In this document: positions 1 through 8,367 of the stretch, one piece after another
How positions within the stretch are numbered: position 1 is the first letter of the stretch
Layout of the letters: every line of letters begins with the position of its first letter
Assembly: GCA_036401375.1 (NCBI GenBank)
Contig: DASWVB010000001.1
Location: 45,036 to 109,035, forward strand
Origin: DASWUZ01 sp036401375
GTDB taxonomy: Bacteria > Acidobacteriota > Terriglobia > Terriglobales > Acidobacteriaceae
Direction of reading: 5' to 3'
DNA length: 64,000 bases
Notes under the pieces: generated by a model
What the model was told of the DNA's origin: nothing
Seen by the model: the letters and a program-made list of their open reading frames with translations, nothing else
Databases searched by the model: none
Translations under genes and position numbers: made by a program

Positions 1-2
1 CC

Positions 3-1394
3 AGCAAGACGGAGTATGTGCTCGGCTTGAGCTACGAGCAGCTGAAGGACACGCAGAGCGCGATCGCGGCTTACCGGAAGTCGGTGGATCTGGAGCCCGA
101 GAATCTGGATGCCCAGCGCGCGCTGGCGCAGGCTCTGATCTCCGATAACCAGCTGCCGGAGGCGTTGAAGGTTTACAAAGATGTGGCTGCGGCGAACCCT
201 GACGACGCTACGGCGTACCTGCGGATCGCGGAGATCGAGCGCATTGACGGGCAGTATGACCTCGCACTGTCGACGTTGAAGAAGGCGAAGGCGCTGGTGC
301 CTGAATCCGCCGATATCAGCCTAAACGAGGCGCTGATCGACGACGCGCTGGCGCACTATGACGAGGCTCAGACTCTGCTGGAGGGGCTGGTGGCCGGCTC
401 GGAGCACACCAGCGGTCAGTACTCCGATGCGGAGAAGGGGGACCGTGCGCGCTTCCTGGATCGGCTGGCGAATGTCTACCGCGAGCAGAACAAGGTGCAG
501 CAGGCGGTGGATACCTATCGCAAGATGGTGCTGCTGGGTGGAGAGTACGCGGACGGTGGATACCAGGAGATCGTGAATACGTACCGCGACGCGAAGGACT
601 ATGCGAAGGCGACGGCGACGGCGCGGGAGGCTGTGTCGAAGAGCCCGGACGACAGCAGTCTGAAGATGCTGCTGGCGAACCAGCTGGCGGATACGGGGAA
701 GCCGGAAGAGGGGATTGCGCTGGACAAGTCCCTGCTGAAAGGCAAGCCCGAGGACCGGGAGATACACCTGACCCTGGCCCAGACCTATACCCGTCTGCAC
801 CGCTGGAAGGAAGCGAGCGAGGAGCTGGAGCAGGCAGAGAAGCTTACGGGCAAGCCGGACGAGAAGATCGCGCTGCACTTCGTGCGGGGAGCGCTCTACG
901 AGCGGCAGAAAGAGTATGACCTGGCCGAGGCGGAGTTCCGGCAGGTGTTGACGCTCGATCCTAATAACAGCATCACGCTGAATTACCTGGGGTACATGTT
1001 CGCGGACCGCGATATGAAGCTGCCCGAGGCGCTGAGCCTGATCCAGAAGGCGGTGAAGCTGGACCCGCAGAACTACGCGTATCTTGACTCGCTGGGCTGG
1101 GCCTATTTCCGGCTGGGCGAGTATGACAAGGCGGAGGAGAGCCTGCGCAGCGCGACGATCCGAAACTCGACCGAGCCGACGGTGCATGACCATCTCGGCG
1201 AGCTGTATGAGAAGACGGGAAGGCTGAAGCAGGCGGCGGCACAGTGGGAGCTGTCTTTGCATGAGTATGCGCGGAGTGTTCCGGCGGATGCGGAGCCGAG
1301 CGATATCAGCAAGGTGCAGAGGAAGCTCGAGACGGCGCGGGTGAAGCTGGCGAAGCAGGAGCCCGGGACCGCAGCCAACAAGCAGCAGCAATGA
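3..1394 (+). CDS. TPR-repeat protein, 5'-truncated by the window edge
   Basis: The reading frame is already open at base 3, so the N-terminus lies outside the window; the GTG at 18 is internal. The visible ~463 residues are an almost continuous array of 34-residue tetratricopeptide repeats with the usual hallmarks (for example LNYLGYMFADR, YLDSLGWAYFRLGEYDKAEE, HDHLGELYEKTGRLKQA). TPR arrays are helical scaffolds for protein-protein contact. No catalytic domain is visible in this part. Long TPR proteins of this kind in Acidobacteria are often exported, but the signal peptide region is not visible here. The stop overlaps the next gene in an ATGA, so the two are probably co-transcribed. The specific role is unknown. 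Confidence 0.9.
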   Translation, partial: SKTEYVLGLSYEQLKDTQSAIAAYRKSVDLEPENLDAQRALAQALISDNQLPEALKVYKDVAAANPDDATAYLRIAEIERIDGQYDLALSTLKKAKALVPESADISLNEALIDDALAHYDEAQTLLEGLVAGSEHTSGQYSDAEKGDRARFLDRLANVYREQNKVQQAVDTYRKMVLLGGEYADGGYQEIVNTYRDAKDYAKATATAREAVSKSPDDSSLKMLLANQLADTGKPEEGIALDKSLLKGKPEDREIHLTLAQTYTRLHRWKEASEELEQAEKLTGKPDEKIALHFVRGALYERQKEYDLAEAEFRQVLTLDPNNSITLNYLGYMFADRDMKLPEALSLIQKAVKLDPQNYAYLDSLGWAYFRLGEYDKAEESLRSATIRNSTEPTVHDHLGELYEKTGRLKQAAAQWELSLHEYARSVPADAEPSDISKVQRKLETARVKLAKQEPGTAANKQQQ

Positions 1395-2560
1395 TCGTGA
1401 GCGAACGAGGCAGGCGGATGAGCGGTTCGCTCGCCCTGCCTGAGTCGTTTGCCGTTCCGGGCGATGCGGCAGGACGGCTGGCCGCGCGCGAACATGTCGA
1501 AGCTCCCCACCCTTATCGCTCTCCGTACCAGCGGGACCGTGCGCGGATCATCCATTCGCGGGCGTTTCGCCGGCTGGCAGGGAAGACGCAGGTCTTCACG
1601 GACCGCTACTCCGACCATTTTAGAAGCCGGTTGACCCACACCATGGAGGTGGCGCAGATCGCGCGCACGGTCTCCGGTTCGCTCGGGCTGAACGAGGACC
1701 TGGCGGAGGCCCTGGCGCTGGTCCATGACATCGGGCATCCGCCGTTTGGCCACTCCGGCGAATACGCGCTGAACGATGCGCTGGCGGAGCACGGAATGCA
1801 GTTCGATCACAACCTGCACGCGCTGCGCATCGTCGAGTACTTCGAGCAGCGGTACGTGGGGTTCCGCGGGCTGAACCTGACGCTGGCGGTGCGTGAGGGG
1901 ATTGTGAAGCATTCGCGCGACTACCGGGCGGCGGAGCATCCGGAGCTTCGCGCCTATTCGCTCGATAAGCGGCCGCCGCTCGAGGCGCAGCTGATCGATG
2001 TGGCTGACGAGATCGCCTATACGACTGCGGACTTCGATGACGGGTTGGAGTCGGGGATCTTGCGGCTGGAGGATATTCGCGAACATGTGCCGCTGCTGGA
2101 GCGATTCTATGGGCCAATGGAGCGGGCGCATCCTGCCGCGGCTGCGAAGCTGGTGTTCAACGAGGCGTTGAAGCTGATGCTGAATGCGATGGTGAGCGAC
2201 CTGCTGGCTGAGACTCATCGTCGGGTGGCGGACGCCGGGATCATCGATCTAGAGGGAGTGCGGGACGCGGCGGTCAGGGTAGCGGGGTTCTCGGCGGCGA
2301 TGGAGGCGGAACGTGTCGCGGCGAAGCGCTACCTGCACGCGCGGCTGTATAACAGCGACGACCTGGCGCATGACCGGCAGCAGGCTACGCTTGTGATCAC
2401 TGATTTGTTTGCTGCGTACCTGGGGGATCCCGGGTTGTTGCCGGCTGGACACGAGGCTCGGGTCGAGGCTGAGGGGCTGGCGCGGGTGGTGGCTGATTAC
2501 ATTGCGGGGATGACGGATAACTATATTCTTGCCCAGCATCGGCGGCTGTGCGGCTCTTGA
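1391..2560 (+). CDS. dgt: Deoxyguanosinetriphosphate triphosphohydrolase-like protein
   Basis: This is a 389-residue HD-superfamily protein of the dGTPase family, which hydrolyses dNTPs to the nucleoside and tripolyphosphate and so tunes nucleotide pools. The N-terminal HSRAFRRLAGKTQVF block and the metal-binding histidines (H83 in RLTHTMEV, then H112-D113 in LVHDIGHPPFGH) are intact, followed by the family's helical region with DEIAYTTADFDDGL. The length suits the short, dGTPase-like class found outside enterobacteria, whose preferred substrate is often not dGTP alone. The start at 1391 overlaps the previous stop by 4 nt (ATGA); an ATG at 1418 is an alternative with AGG-type sequence upstream. 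It is followed by two hairpin repeats that lie between it and a convergent gene. Confidence 0.9.
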   Translation: MIVSERGRRMSGSLALPESFAVPGDAAGRLAAREHVEAPHPYRSPYQRDRARIIHSRAFRRLAGKTQVFTDRYSDHFRSRLTHTMEVAQIARTVSGSLGLNEDLAEALALVHDIGHPPFGHSGEYALNDALAEHGMQFDHNLHALRIVEYFEQRYVGFRGLNLTLAVREGIVKHSRDYRAAEHPELRAYSLDKRPPLEAQLIDVADEIAYTTADFDDGLESGILRLEDIREHVPLLERFYGPMERAHPAAAAKLVFNEALKLMLNAMVSDLLAETHRRVADAGIIDLEGVRDAAVRVAGFSAAMEAERVAAKRYLHARLYNSDDLAHDRQQATLVITDLFAAYLGDPGLLPAGHEARVEAEGLARVVADYIAGMTDNYILAQHRRLCGS

Positions 2561-2603
2561 TGGTGTTGGGTCGTCTGGAGGGGAAGGTGCCTGGGATCTG
2601 GAG

Positions 2604-2635
2604 CCCATGTCTCAGAGGCGAGACATGGGGCACCC
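2604..2635. repeat. Hairpin repeat, CCCA-stem-TGGGGCACC family, copy 1
   Basis: Perfect 10-bp arms CCCATGTCTC (2604-2613) and GAGACATGGG (2620-2629) enclose the 6-nt loop AGAGGC, followed by GCACCC. It lies between the convergent dgt and ASADH-like genes. Similar hairpins occur at 2680, 10612, 31279, 31417 and 55405. Confidence 0.9.
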
Positions 2636-2679
2636 GGTTTATTTCGTGATGCTATGGATGGACTGGGTGCTTGCTGCAG

Positions 2680-2711
2680 CCCATGTCTCAGAGGCGAGAC
2701 ATGGGGCACCC
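2680..2711. repeat. Hairpin repeat, CCCA-stem-TGGGGCACC family, copy 2
   Basis: Identical to copy 1 over arms, loop and GCACCC tail, 76 bp further on in the same orientation. The pair sits between two convergent stop codons, where it could end or stabilise transcripts from both sides, although there is no T-run. Confidence 0.9.
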
Positions 2712-2763
2712 GCTGTTTTGCAGCTTTCGTGCTGTGATGGGTCTCGGAGTTGAAGCGGGTGAG

Positions 2764-3819
2764 CTACTGCACGGTGCCCTGAGGGCGGAGGCGGCGTAGT
2801 TCGAGTGCGCAGGCGAGGGCGTTCTCGGCGGCGATCTTGAGGTTGTCCATCGAGGCCCATATCCAGAATCGTCTGGACTGTGGCGCGTCTTCGGCGCGGA
2901 GCCTGACGAGGATCTCGTCCTGACCGGCTGAGCTGAGGTTGCTGGGGGCATCGGCGTCGCCGAGCATGACGTCGACGTGATCGCCGCTGAGGGCGGCCTC
3001 AAGGTGCTCGAGGGTGGCGGCCTGCTCCAGCTCGACGCCGAGCGAGATGCCGTAGCCGTGGAATACGGGGACATGGATGAGCTGAATGCCGACCTCGGGG
3101 AGCCGTCCAGCGGAGACCAGGGCGTAGTGGCGGCGGATACGATCGGCGGTCGCGGTCAGATTGATCTTCGCGGCCTCGCCGAGCACGGGCAGCAGGTTGA
3201 AGGCGACCTGGGCATCGTAGATGTCGCGGGGAAGGGTCTGGAAGGAGAGCAGGGTCACGGTCTGCTGGTGGAGCTCATCCATGGCGCCGCGGCCGTGTTC
3301 CGAGGCGGGCTCGAGGATGGTGGCCCATGCGCTGCGAACGGCGGCGGCATCCTTGACGCGGGCGAGCAGCAGGCCGAGGGCGACGGCTGCCGGATGCGCG
3401 GGCACGACTCCGGGAGTACGCAGGTCGGGCGTGCGCGCGTCGGGCGCCTCTGCTGGTGAGGCGGCGTTGATCTCCTCGCTGATCCATGGTGCGCGCACCA
3501 GGACCTTGGGTTCGGACTCGATGGCGCCGGTAAGGTCGACGACGCTGGCGCCGGCCTGGAGTGCGGCGGCCCAGTGCCGGCGGGTGGTCTCTTCATTGGA
3601 GGTGAAGAAGACGAAGTCCATCCTTTCGAAGGACGTGGCCTCGACTTTCTGGATGAAGGCGATCTCTTCGCCGGAGGTATCGAGCTGGCCGGTGGCGGAC
3701 TCGTCGTCCATCAGCACGATCTCTGAGGCTGCGAAGGGCGACTCGCCGAGTGCGTCGTTCAATTCCTTGCCGCGGAGCGAAGTAGCTCCGACGATGGCGA
3801 TCCTATAGCTGTCTGGCAT
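2764..3819 (-). CDS. Aspartate-semialdehyde dehydrogenase-family protein lacking the catalytic cysteine
   Basis: The 351-residue product has the ASADH fold signature: N-terminal NADP-binding IVGATSLRGKEL, the mid-protein HGRGAMDELHQQT block and the C-terminal WIWASMDNLKIAAENAL. In true ASADH an NCT-type motif supplies the catalytic cysteine. Here the equivalent stretch reads VVPAHPAAVALGLLLA, and the only cysteine is near the C-terminus (in ENALACALEL). It is therefore more like the Usg-type paralogues of ASADH than a lysine/threonine-pathway enzyme. It is last in a psd-pssA-this gene block, and its ATG shares one base with the pssA stop. The function is unknown; lack of dehydrogenase activity is inferred from the missing residue. 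Confidence 0.8.
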   Translation of the reverse strand: MPDSYRIAIVGATSLRGKELNDALGESPFAASEIVLMDDESATGQLDTSGEEIAFIQKVEATSFERMDFVFFTSNEETTRRHWAAALQAGASVVDLTGAIESEPKVLVRAPWISEEINAASPAEAPDARTPDLRTPGVVPAHPAAVALGLLLARVKDAAAVRSAWATILEPASEHGRGAMDELHQQTVTLLSFQTLPRDIYDAQVAFNLLPVLGEAAKINLTATADRIRRHYALVSAGRLPEVGIQLIHVPVFHGYGISLGVELEQAATLEHLEAALSGDHVDVMLGDADAPSNLSSAGQDEILVRLRAEDAPQSRRFWIWASMDNLKIAAENALACALELRRLRPQGTVQ

Positions 3820-4703
3820 CAGTTCTCATTCTGCGCGTGGGTTGCGGGCTCGAAGGGGTCAGGTGCGGGCAGGCCGGGGTTGCGCCTGCGGGAGGCGGAG
3901 TAGGCGGCGCGGGCGAAGATGCCGGAGAACATGTAGGAGATCGCCATGAGGAACAAGAGGACCTGCGAGAAGGCCACCAGGGCATAGAGTACGAGGGCAA
4001 AGGCGACGATCCAGCGGATGGGGTGGCGGTTGGAGAGGTTGATCTCCTTGCCGCTCCAGAAGCGCCAGGTGCTGATCATCAGGAAGCCGACGAGGCAGAC
4101 GAGCGCCATCCAGAGGATTGCCATCCACCAGGAGAGCACGGGGCGGCCGCGGAAGAGGTGGACGACGGAGGCGACCACTCCGGCGGCGGCGGGTATGGGC
4201 ATGCCGACGAAGTATTTGCGGTCGGGGCGGCCGGGGTTTTTGGGCAGCGGATTGTGGCTGATGTTGAAGCGGGCGAGCCGGCCGGCTCCGCAGATGAGGA
4301 AGAGGAAGCAGACGAAGGCCCCTAGATCGACGATCTGCTGACGCAGGACGGGCGCCATGGCGACGGTGAGCATCCTGAAGCCCCACGCGAAGGCGAGGAT
4401 GCTGGGCGCGACGCCAAAGGTGATGACGTCGGCGAGGGAATCGAGCTCCTTGCCGAAGGCGCTGGTGGTGTTGGTCATGCGGGCGATGCGGCCGTCGAGG
4501 GCGTCGAAGGGGATGGCGAATCCTATGGCGAGCGCGGCGTAGTCGAAGTGATGCGGGTTGCTGACGGAGCCCTCGAGGCTCTGGGTGATGGCGAAGTAGC
4601 CGGCGGCGATGTTGCCGGAGGTGAAGACGGAGGGCAGGATGTACATTCCGCGGCGGCGGCGCTGTTCGTTGGCCGGGGGCACGCCGCGCCGCTCCCCGTT
4701 CAA
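3819..4703 (-). CDS. pssA: CDP-diacylglycerol-serine O-phosphatidyltransferase
   Basis: This integral membrane enzyme makes phosphatidylserine from CDP-diacylglycerol and L-serine, the step before phosphatidylethanolamine. The CDP-alcohol phosphotransferase motif is complete: D67, D70-G71, A74-R75, G84, D88 and D92. Several hydrophobic helices follow, as expected for the ~250-300-residue Gram-positive/archaeal-like type. The start is unusual: a TTG at 4703 that overlaps the psd stop as TTGA. The product then begins with an Arg-rich stretch before MYILPSVFTSGN, so an ATG at 4646 is an alternative. Tight coupling to psd places both lipid-synthesis steps in one transcript. Confidence 0.93.
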   Translation of the reverse strand: MNGERRGVPPANEQRRRRGMYILPSVFTSGNIAAGYFAITQSLEGSVSNPHHFDYAALAIGFAIPFDALDGRIARMTNTTSAFGKELDSLADVITFGVAPSILAFAWGFRMLTVAMAPVLRQQIVDLGAFVCFLFLICGAGRLARFNISHNPLPKNPGRPDRKYFVGMPIPAAAGVVASVVHLFRGRPVLSWWMAILWMALVCLVGFLMISTWRFWSGKEINLSNRHPIRWIVAFALVLYALVAFSQVLLFLMAISYMFSGIFARAAYSASRRRNPGLPAPDPFEPATHAQNEN

Positions 4704-5377
4704 ACCAGCGCCTCGGTGGTCTCTCTTGCAGGGTTGGAAGTGGTGGCGAGCGTGGGTATCTCGGCGAGGATAGTGGCTCCGCCGCGCACCCGTGTACCGT
4801 TGCTGACGCGGAGGGCGACGGTCGCGGGCAGCAGGACGTCTACGCGAGAGCCGAACTTGATGAGCCCGACACGCTGGCCGCGCTCGACGCTTTCACCGGC
4901 CTTGTGGTTGAAGACGATGCGCCTGGCGAGCAGCCCGGCTATCTGTTTGAAGGTGACCTGGAAGGTGTGACCCGCCTCGCTGCCCTCGACGACGACGATG
5001 TTCTGCTCATTGTGTTCGGCGGAGTCGGGGTTCATCGCGTTGAGGTATTTGCCGCGCTGATAGCGGACGTCGCGGAGGACTCCGGTGATGGGCGAGCGAT
5101 TGACGTGCACGTCGAAGACGTTGAGGAAGATGCTGATGCGCAGCTTGTCGCCGTCGGGAGTCTGGATGCGGTCGGTGCTGGTGACGACACCGTCGGCAGG
5201 CGAGACGACCAGCCCGGCTGCTGTGGGGATGCGTCGCTCCGGATCGCGGAAGAACCACAGGAAGAAGAGCGCCAGCAGGATGGGGATGGCGGGCCAGAGC
5301 CAGCTGCCGGTGAGGAGATAGACGAGCAGGGCGACCGCCAGCAGAGCACCACCGTAGAAGTATCCGTCACGAACCAT
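4700..5377 (-). CDS. psd: Phosphatidylserine decarboxylase proenzyme
   Basis: This enzyme decarboxylates phosphatidylserine to phosphatidylethanolamine and matures by self-cleavage to create a pyruvoyl group. The 225-residue length fits the short type. Conserved features are WFFRDPERRIP, SPADG (D62), NVFDVHVNRSP (H91) and the cleavage site FGSRVD, where S177 would become the pyruvoyl. Two N-terminal hydrophobic helices (about residues 7-43) anchor it in the membrane. It is the first gene of a psd-pssA-ASADH-like block. A consensus -10 box lies just upstream of its ATG. Confidence 0.95.
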   Translation of the reverse strand: MVRDGYFYGGALLAVALLVYLLTGSWLWPAIPILLALFFLWFFRDPERRIPTAAGLVVSPADGVVTSTDRIQTPDGDKLRISIFLNVFDVHVNRSPITGVLRDVRYQRGKYLNAMNPDSAEHNEQNIVVVEGSEAGHTFQVTFKQIAGLLARRIVFNHKAGESVERGQRVGLIKFGSRVDVLLPATVALRVSNGTRVRGGATILAEIPTLATTSNPARETTEALV

Positions 5378-5390
5378 AGGCTAGAGACCG

Positions 5391-5396
5391 ATTATA
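5391..5396 (-). promoter_or_regulatory. Candidate -10 box upstream of psd
   Basis: On the minus strand this reads TATAAT, a perfect -10 hexamer, 13 nt before the psd ATG. No good -35 lies 16-18 bp upstream. Transcription from here would give a very short leader. Confidence 0.35.
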
Positions 5397-5501
5397 GAAT
5401 CTTCCATCGTGCTCTGCTGTGGCGGAGTGTTGTTGGGTGGGGCGGCCGCCGTTTGACGCCGAATTTCTGAGGCGGGCTCGAGCCTGGGGGGTGTGCGAGG
5501 T

Positions 5502-6182
5502 TCAGCCGGGCAGGTCGATGGCCATCAGGATGGCGTCCTCTTCGGGTGCGGAGTAGTACCGCGGCCGGCGGCCCTGCTGATGTAGGCCGGAGCTGCTGTA
5601 GAGCTGGAGGGCTGCGGCGTTCGAGGCTCTTACTTCGAGCTCGAGGCGAGCACTTCTGCTCTGGCGGGCGAGCTCGATGGCTGCTTTCATAAGCGCTTTG
5701 CCGATGCCGCGGCGTCGAGATGAGGCGCCTACTAGGATCGATTCCAGCTCGGTTGTCGATTCCTGGTTGTCGATGACTTTGGAGCTGTTGAAGGGATCCA
5801 GGTTGCCGAGGGATTGGAGCTCGAGCGCCGAGGCGGGCTGGTCCGGGGTGCTTGCCGGTGGCAGATCGAGGTGGCGCAGCACGGCGAAGCCTTGCAGGGT
5901 GTGTTCGATCTCTGCCACGAGGCCGATTCTGCTTAGAGCTTCTGCCCTGGTTTGAGGCTTTGGCGTGCTGGTGGAGGCGGGGTGCTCCGGCGGAGCGATG
6001 AGGGCGTCGTAGTTGCTGCGCGTCCAGTTGGGCGCTCCGGGAGTGGATGTCTCGAGGGCGATGACGGCCTCGATGTCGGCGGCGCGCATCGTTCGGATGG
6101 TGAGGTTGCGGTCTGCTGCTGGGCCGCGGTCTGCCGCTGCGCCGTCTTCTGCTGCTGGGCCGTGGTTGCCTGAGTCGATCAT
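5502..6182 (-). CDS. rimI: Ribosomal-protein-alanine N-acetyltransferase (GNAT)
   Basis: A GNAT-family acetyltransferase of the RimI type, which acetylates the N-terminal alanine of ribosomal protein S18. The acetyl-CoA loop is SSRRRGIGKALM, followed by the RimI-like LELEVRASNAAALQLYSSSGL and the C-terminal YYSAPEEDAILMAIDL. At 226 residues it is longer than E. coli RimI (about 150): it has a ~25-residue Ala/Asp-rich N-terminal extension and an insertion in the middle. The linkage rimI-tsaB, with a 4-nt overlap, is common in bacteria and supports the call. The exact substrate is inferred from family and context. Confidence 0.88.
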   Translation of the reverse strand: MIDSGNHGPAAEDGAAADRGPAADRNLTIRTMRAADIEAVIALETSTPGAPNWTRSNYDALIAPPEHPASTSTPKPQTRAEALSRIGLVAEIEHTLQGFAVLRHLDLPPASTPDQPASALELQSLGNLDPFNSSKVIDNQESTTELESILVGASSRRRGIGKALMKAAIELARQSRSARLELEVRASNAAALQLYSSSGLHQQGRRPRYYSAPEEDAILMAIDLPG

Positions 6183-6943
6183 GAGGTCGAGGCGGGTTGC
6201 GGCTCGGGGAGGGAGTTTTCCGCATCTGGACGGCGAAGGTAATTGCCGTCGAGGGTGGCGACGTCTGCGAAGGTGCTGGTGTGGAGGCGTTCGATTGCGA
6301 GAGAGAGGGCGTCGACGGCGGTGGGTGTAGCGACGCGCAGAGCGCCCGGGATTGCGGCGGCCGGGGCATCTTCGCAGACCAGCAGAGGGAGGTTGAATTT
6401 GCTTACGGCGGTGCGCACCTCGTCGGGAGTATAGAGGGTCTCGACCAGCCGCACACCGCCGCGGTAGACGCCGAAGTAGAGATCGCCGCGCCCGGCATCG
6501 AGGGCTGCACAGGCGTCGGCGGAGTGCTGGCGGGCGAGCAGTTCGAGGCTGGAGACGGCGATGACTGCAGGCCCGCTGCGAGCGATGCCCGGTGCTGCGG
6601 GACGCGCCGCTGCGAGGCCTTCAGCTAAACCCTTGGCAGTGGCTACGCCGATGCGCACGCCGGTGAAGCTGCCGGGCCCGTTCGCTACGATGAGCGCGTC
6701 CACCTGGCTGAGCGTAAGCTGCGCGGTGTGCAGGATGTCTTCAATCGAGGAGATGAGGAGCGCCGAGAATGTCTTGCCCTTGAGCTCTGCGGTTGCGAGC
6801 ACGCGTATGGGGCCGGGGCCTGGCAGGCCGGGGACCTGAAGGCCGGACGCGGGGGCGCCGGTGAGGGAGAGGCTGCCGAGGGCGACGCTGCCTGCGGCTC
6901 CGCACGTGTCGATCGCGAGCAGGATGAGTTCGTCAGCAAGCAT
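6179..6943 (-). CDS. tsaB: tRNA threonylcarbamoyladenosine biosynthesis protein TsaB
   Basis: An ASKHA-fold protein of 254 residues that partners TsaD and TsaE in making the t6A modification at position 37 of ANN-decoding tRNAs. The N-terminal ILLAIDTCGAAGSVAL and the signature VANGPGSFTGVRIGVATAKG are classical. Its stop overlaps rimI and its ATG shares one base with the mce stop (TAATG), so mce-tsaB-rimI look like one transcriptional unit. Confidence 0.95.
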   Translation of the reverse strand: MLADELILLAIDTCGAAGSVALGSLSLTGAPASGLQVPGLPGPGPIRVLATAELKGKTFSALLISSIEDILHTAQLTLSQVDALIVANGPGSFTGVRIGVATAKGLAEGLAAARPAAPGIARSGPAVIAVSSLELLARQHSADACAALDAGRGDLYFGVYRGGVRLVETLYTPDEVRTAVSKFNLPLLVCEDAPAAAIPGALRVATPTAVDALSLAIERLHTSTFADVATLDGNYLRRPDAENSLPEPQPASTS

Positions 6944-7350
6944 TAGACGCTCGCGATCTCGTCGTGACAGATCTCGATCAGCACTCCACCCGCACTCTCT
7001 GGATGGATGAAGAAGTAGAGATGGCCTCCAGCGCCGGTCTGGATTTCGTCGGAGGCGAGGCGTACGCCCTTGCTCTTCAGGTCTTCAAAGGTGGAAGAGA
7101 TGTCGTCGACCTGGAGGGCGATGTGGTGCAGGCCCTCGCCGCGCTTTTCGAGGAAGCGGCCGACGGGCGAATCGGGGGTGAGCGGCTCGAGCAGCTCGAT
7201 GCGGCTCTCGCCGGTGGGGATCATGGCCGTGCGGACCTGCTCCTGGTCGACAGACTCCTCGCGCAGCACGGTGAGGCCGAGCGCCTCGTAGACGGAGCGG
7301 GAGGCGGCGATGCTCTTCACCGCAATTCCGAGATGATCAATCTTTGCCAT
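6943..7350 (-). CDS. mce: Methylmalonyl-CoA epimerase
   Basis: A 135-residue glyoxalase/VOC-fold enzyme that interconverts (R)- and (S)-methylmalonyl-CoA in propionate metabolism. MAKIDHLGIAV provides the first metal-ligand histidine, EGLHHIALQVDD the second, and GGVLIEICH the ligand glutamate. The frame is open further upstream, but this ATG starts exactly at the family's N-terminus. It lies 34 bp after nfo. No methylmalonyl-CoA mutase gene is in the window. Confidence 0.92.
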   Translation of the reverse strand: MAKIDHLGIAVKSIAASRSVYEALGLTVLREESVDQEQVRTAMIPTGESRIELLEPLTPDSPVGRFLEKRGEGLHHIALQVDDISSTFEDLKSKGVRLASDEIQTGAGGHLYFFIHPESAGGVLIEICHDEIASV

Positions 7351-7384
7351 GTTGTCTATTTTCGCAGAGCGGGCGCGAAGGGTT

Positions 7385-8296
7385 TCAGGCACGGGCGAGG
7401 GTCTTGAGCCTGGCCACATTCGAGGCCTCGTCTCCATCGTCGTCGACCGGAGTCTCGGCGATGAAGGCGCAGTGCGCGAAGCATGGCTGCTGCAGCAGGC
7501 GGCGAAAGGTCTCTGCGCCGATGGTCCCCTGGCCGACGTGCTGATGGCGATCGAGTTTTGAGCCGCGCTCGGCCTTGGCGTCGTTCATGTGCCAGACGCG
7601 GACCGTCTCTGCGCCGAGCAGGGCCTCGATCTGGGCGACGGTGGCGGAGTAGCCCTCCGGAGTAACGATGTCGTAGCCGGCTACATGGGTGTGACAGGTG
7701 TCGATGCACGCGCCGACGGGCATGACAGGGCGCAGGCGCTCGATGAGCTCGGCGACCTGTTCGAAGGAGCCTCCGAGCGAGAACTCCGATCCTGCGGTGT
7801 TCTCGATGAGCACGCGGAAATCGCACTCCTGGAAGGCGAGGCCGTCGACTGCGATGGCGATCGATTCGGAGGCGAGGTCGAGGCCCTGCTCGCGGGTGAG
7901 CCCTCTCCATGAGCCGGGGTGCAGGACGAGGTACTGCGCACCGAGGCTGAGGGCGCGCTCGACCTCGCCGCGGAAGGCGCGGATGGAGTTGGCACGCACC
8001 TCCGGCGACTGGCTGCACAGGTTGAGCAGATAGCTGGCATGGATGACCAGGGGCGCGCAGTCGTACTGCTCGCGGAGCTGGCGCATGCGTTCGCAGTGCT
8101 CGTAGCTGAGGATTGCGGGGCGCCACATGCGCGGGCTTGAAGAGAAGATCTGGAAGGTGTTCGCACCGGCGGCGTGGGCGCGTTCGGCGGCCGTGAACAC
8201 TCCGCCGGAGGTAGAGAGATGCACTCCGATGCGCGGGAGGATCTTCTTTGCGGTAGCGACAGGGGTGCTGGAGGGTCTTCGGCGGGTACCAGCCAT
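7385..8296 (-). CDS. nfo: Deoxyribonuclease IV (endonuclease IV)
   Basis: A zinc-dependent AP endonuclease of base-excision repair that cuts 5' to abasic sites. The AP2EC motifs are present: IGVHLSTSGGVF near the N-terminus, VLHPGS, IENTAGSEFSLGG, CIDTCHTHVAGYD and VWHMNDAKAERGSKLDRHQHVGQG cover the trinuclear-metal ligands. At 303 residues it is slightly longer than E. coli Nfo owing to a short basic N-terminus. It is divergent from nagA across a 124-bp region containing two inverted repeats. A 755-aa frame overlapping it on the same strand is a GC-rich shadow. Confidence 0.96.
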   Translation of the reverse strand: MAGTRRRPSSTPVATAKKILPRIGVHLSTSGGVFTAAERAHAAGANTFQIFSSSPRMWRPAILSYEHCERMRQLREQYDCAPLVIHASYLLNLCSQSPEVRANSIRAFRGEVERALSLGAQYLVLHPGSWRGLTREQGLDLASESIAIAVDGLAFQECDFRVLIENTAGSEFSLGGSFEQVAELIERLRPVMPVGACIDTCHTHVAGYDIVTPEGYSATVAQIEALLGAETVRVWHMNDAKAERGSKLDRHQHVGQGTIGAETFRRLLQQPCFAHCAFIAETPVDDDGDEASNVARLKTLARA

Positions 8297-8304
8297 ACGA
8301 ATTG

Positions 8305-8321
8305 AGTCTAGATGGTAGACT
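8305..8321. promoter_or_regulatory. Inverted repeat AGTCTA-N5-TAGACT in the nfo/nagA intergenic region
   Basis: Perfect 6-bp arms (8305-8310 and 8316-8321) with a 5-nt spacer, close to the nfo ATG. It could be an operator; no regulator is assigned. Confidence 0.35.
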
Positions 8322-8367
8322 GAGGCCGCGCCAGCGGCTGCGGTCCGCTATGCGGGTCCCATTTAGT

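Noticed and set aside
321..1391. 356-codon minus-strand frame opposite the TPR gene
   Set aside because: Leu/Arg-rich antisense frame without any domain.
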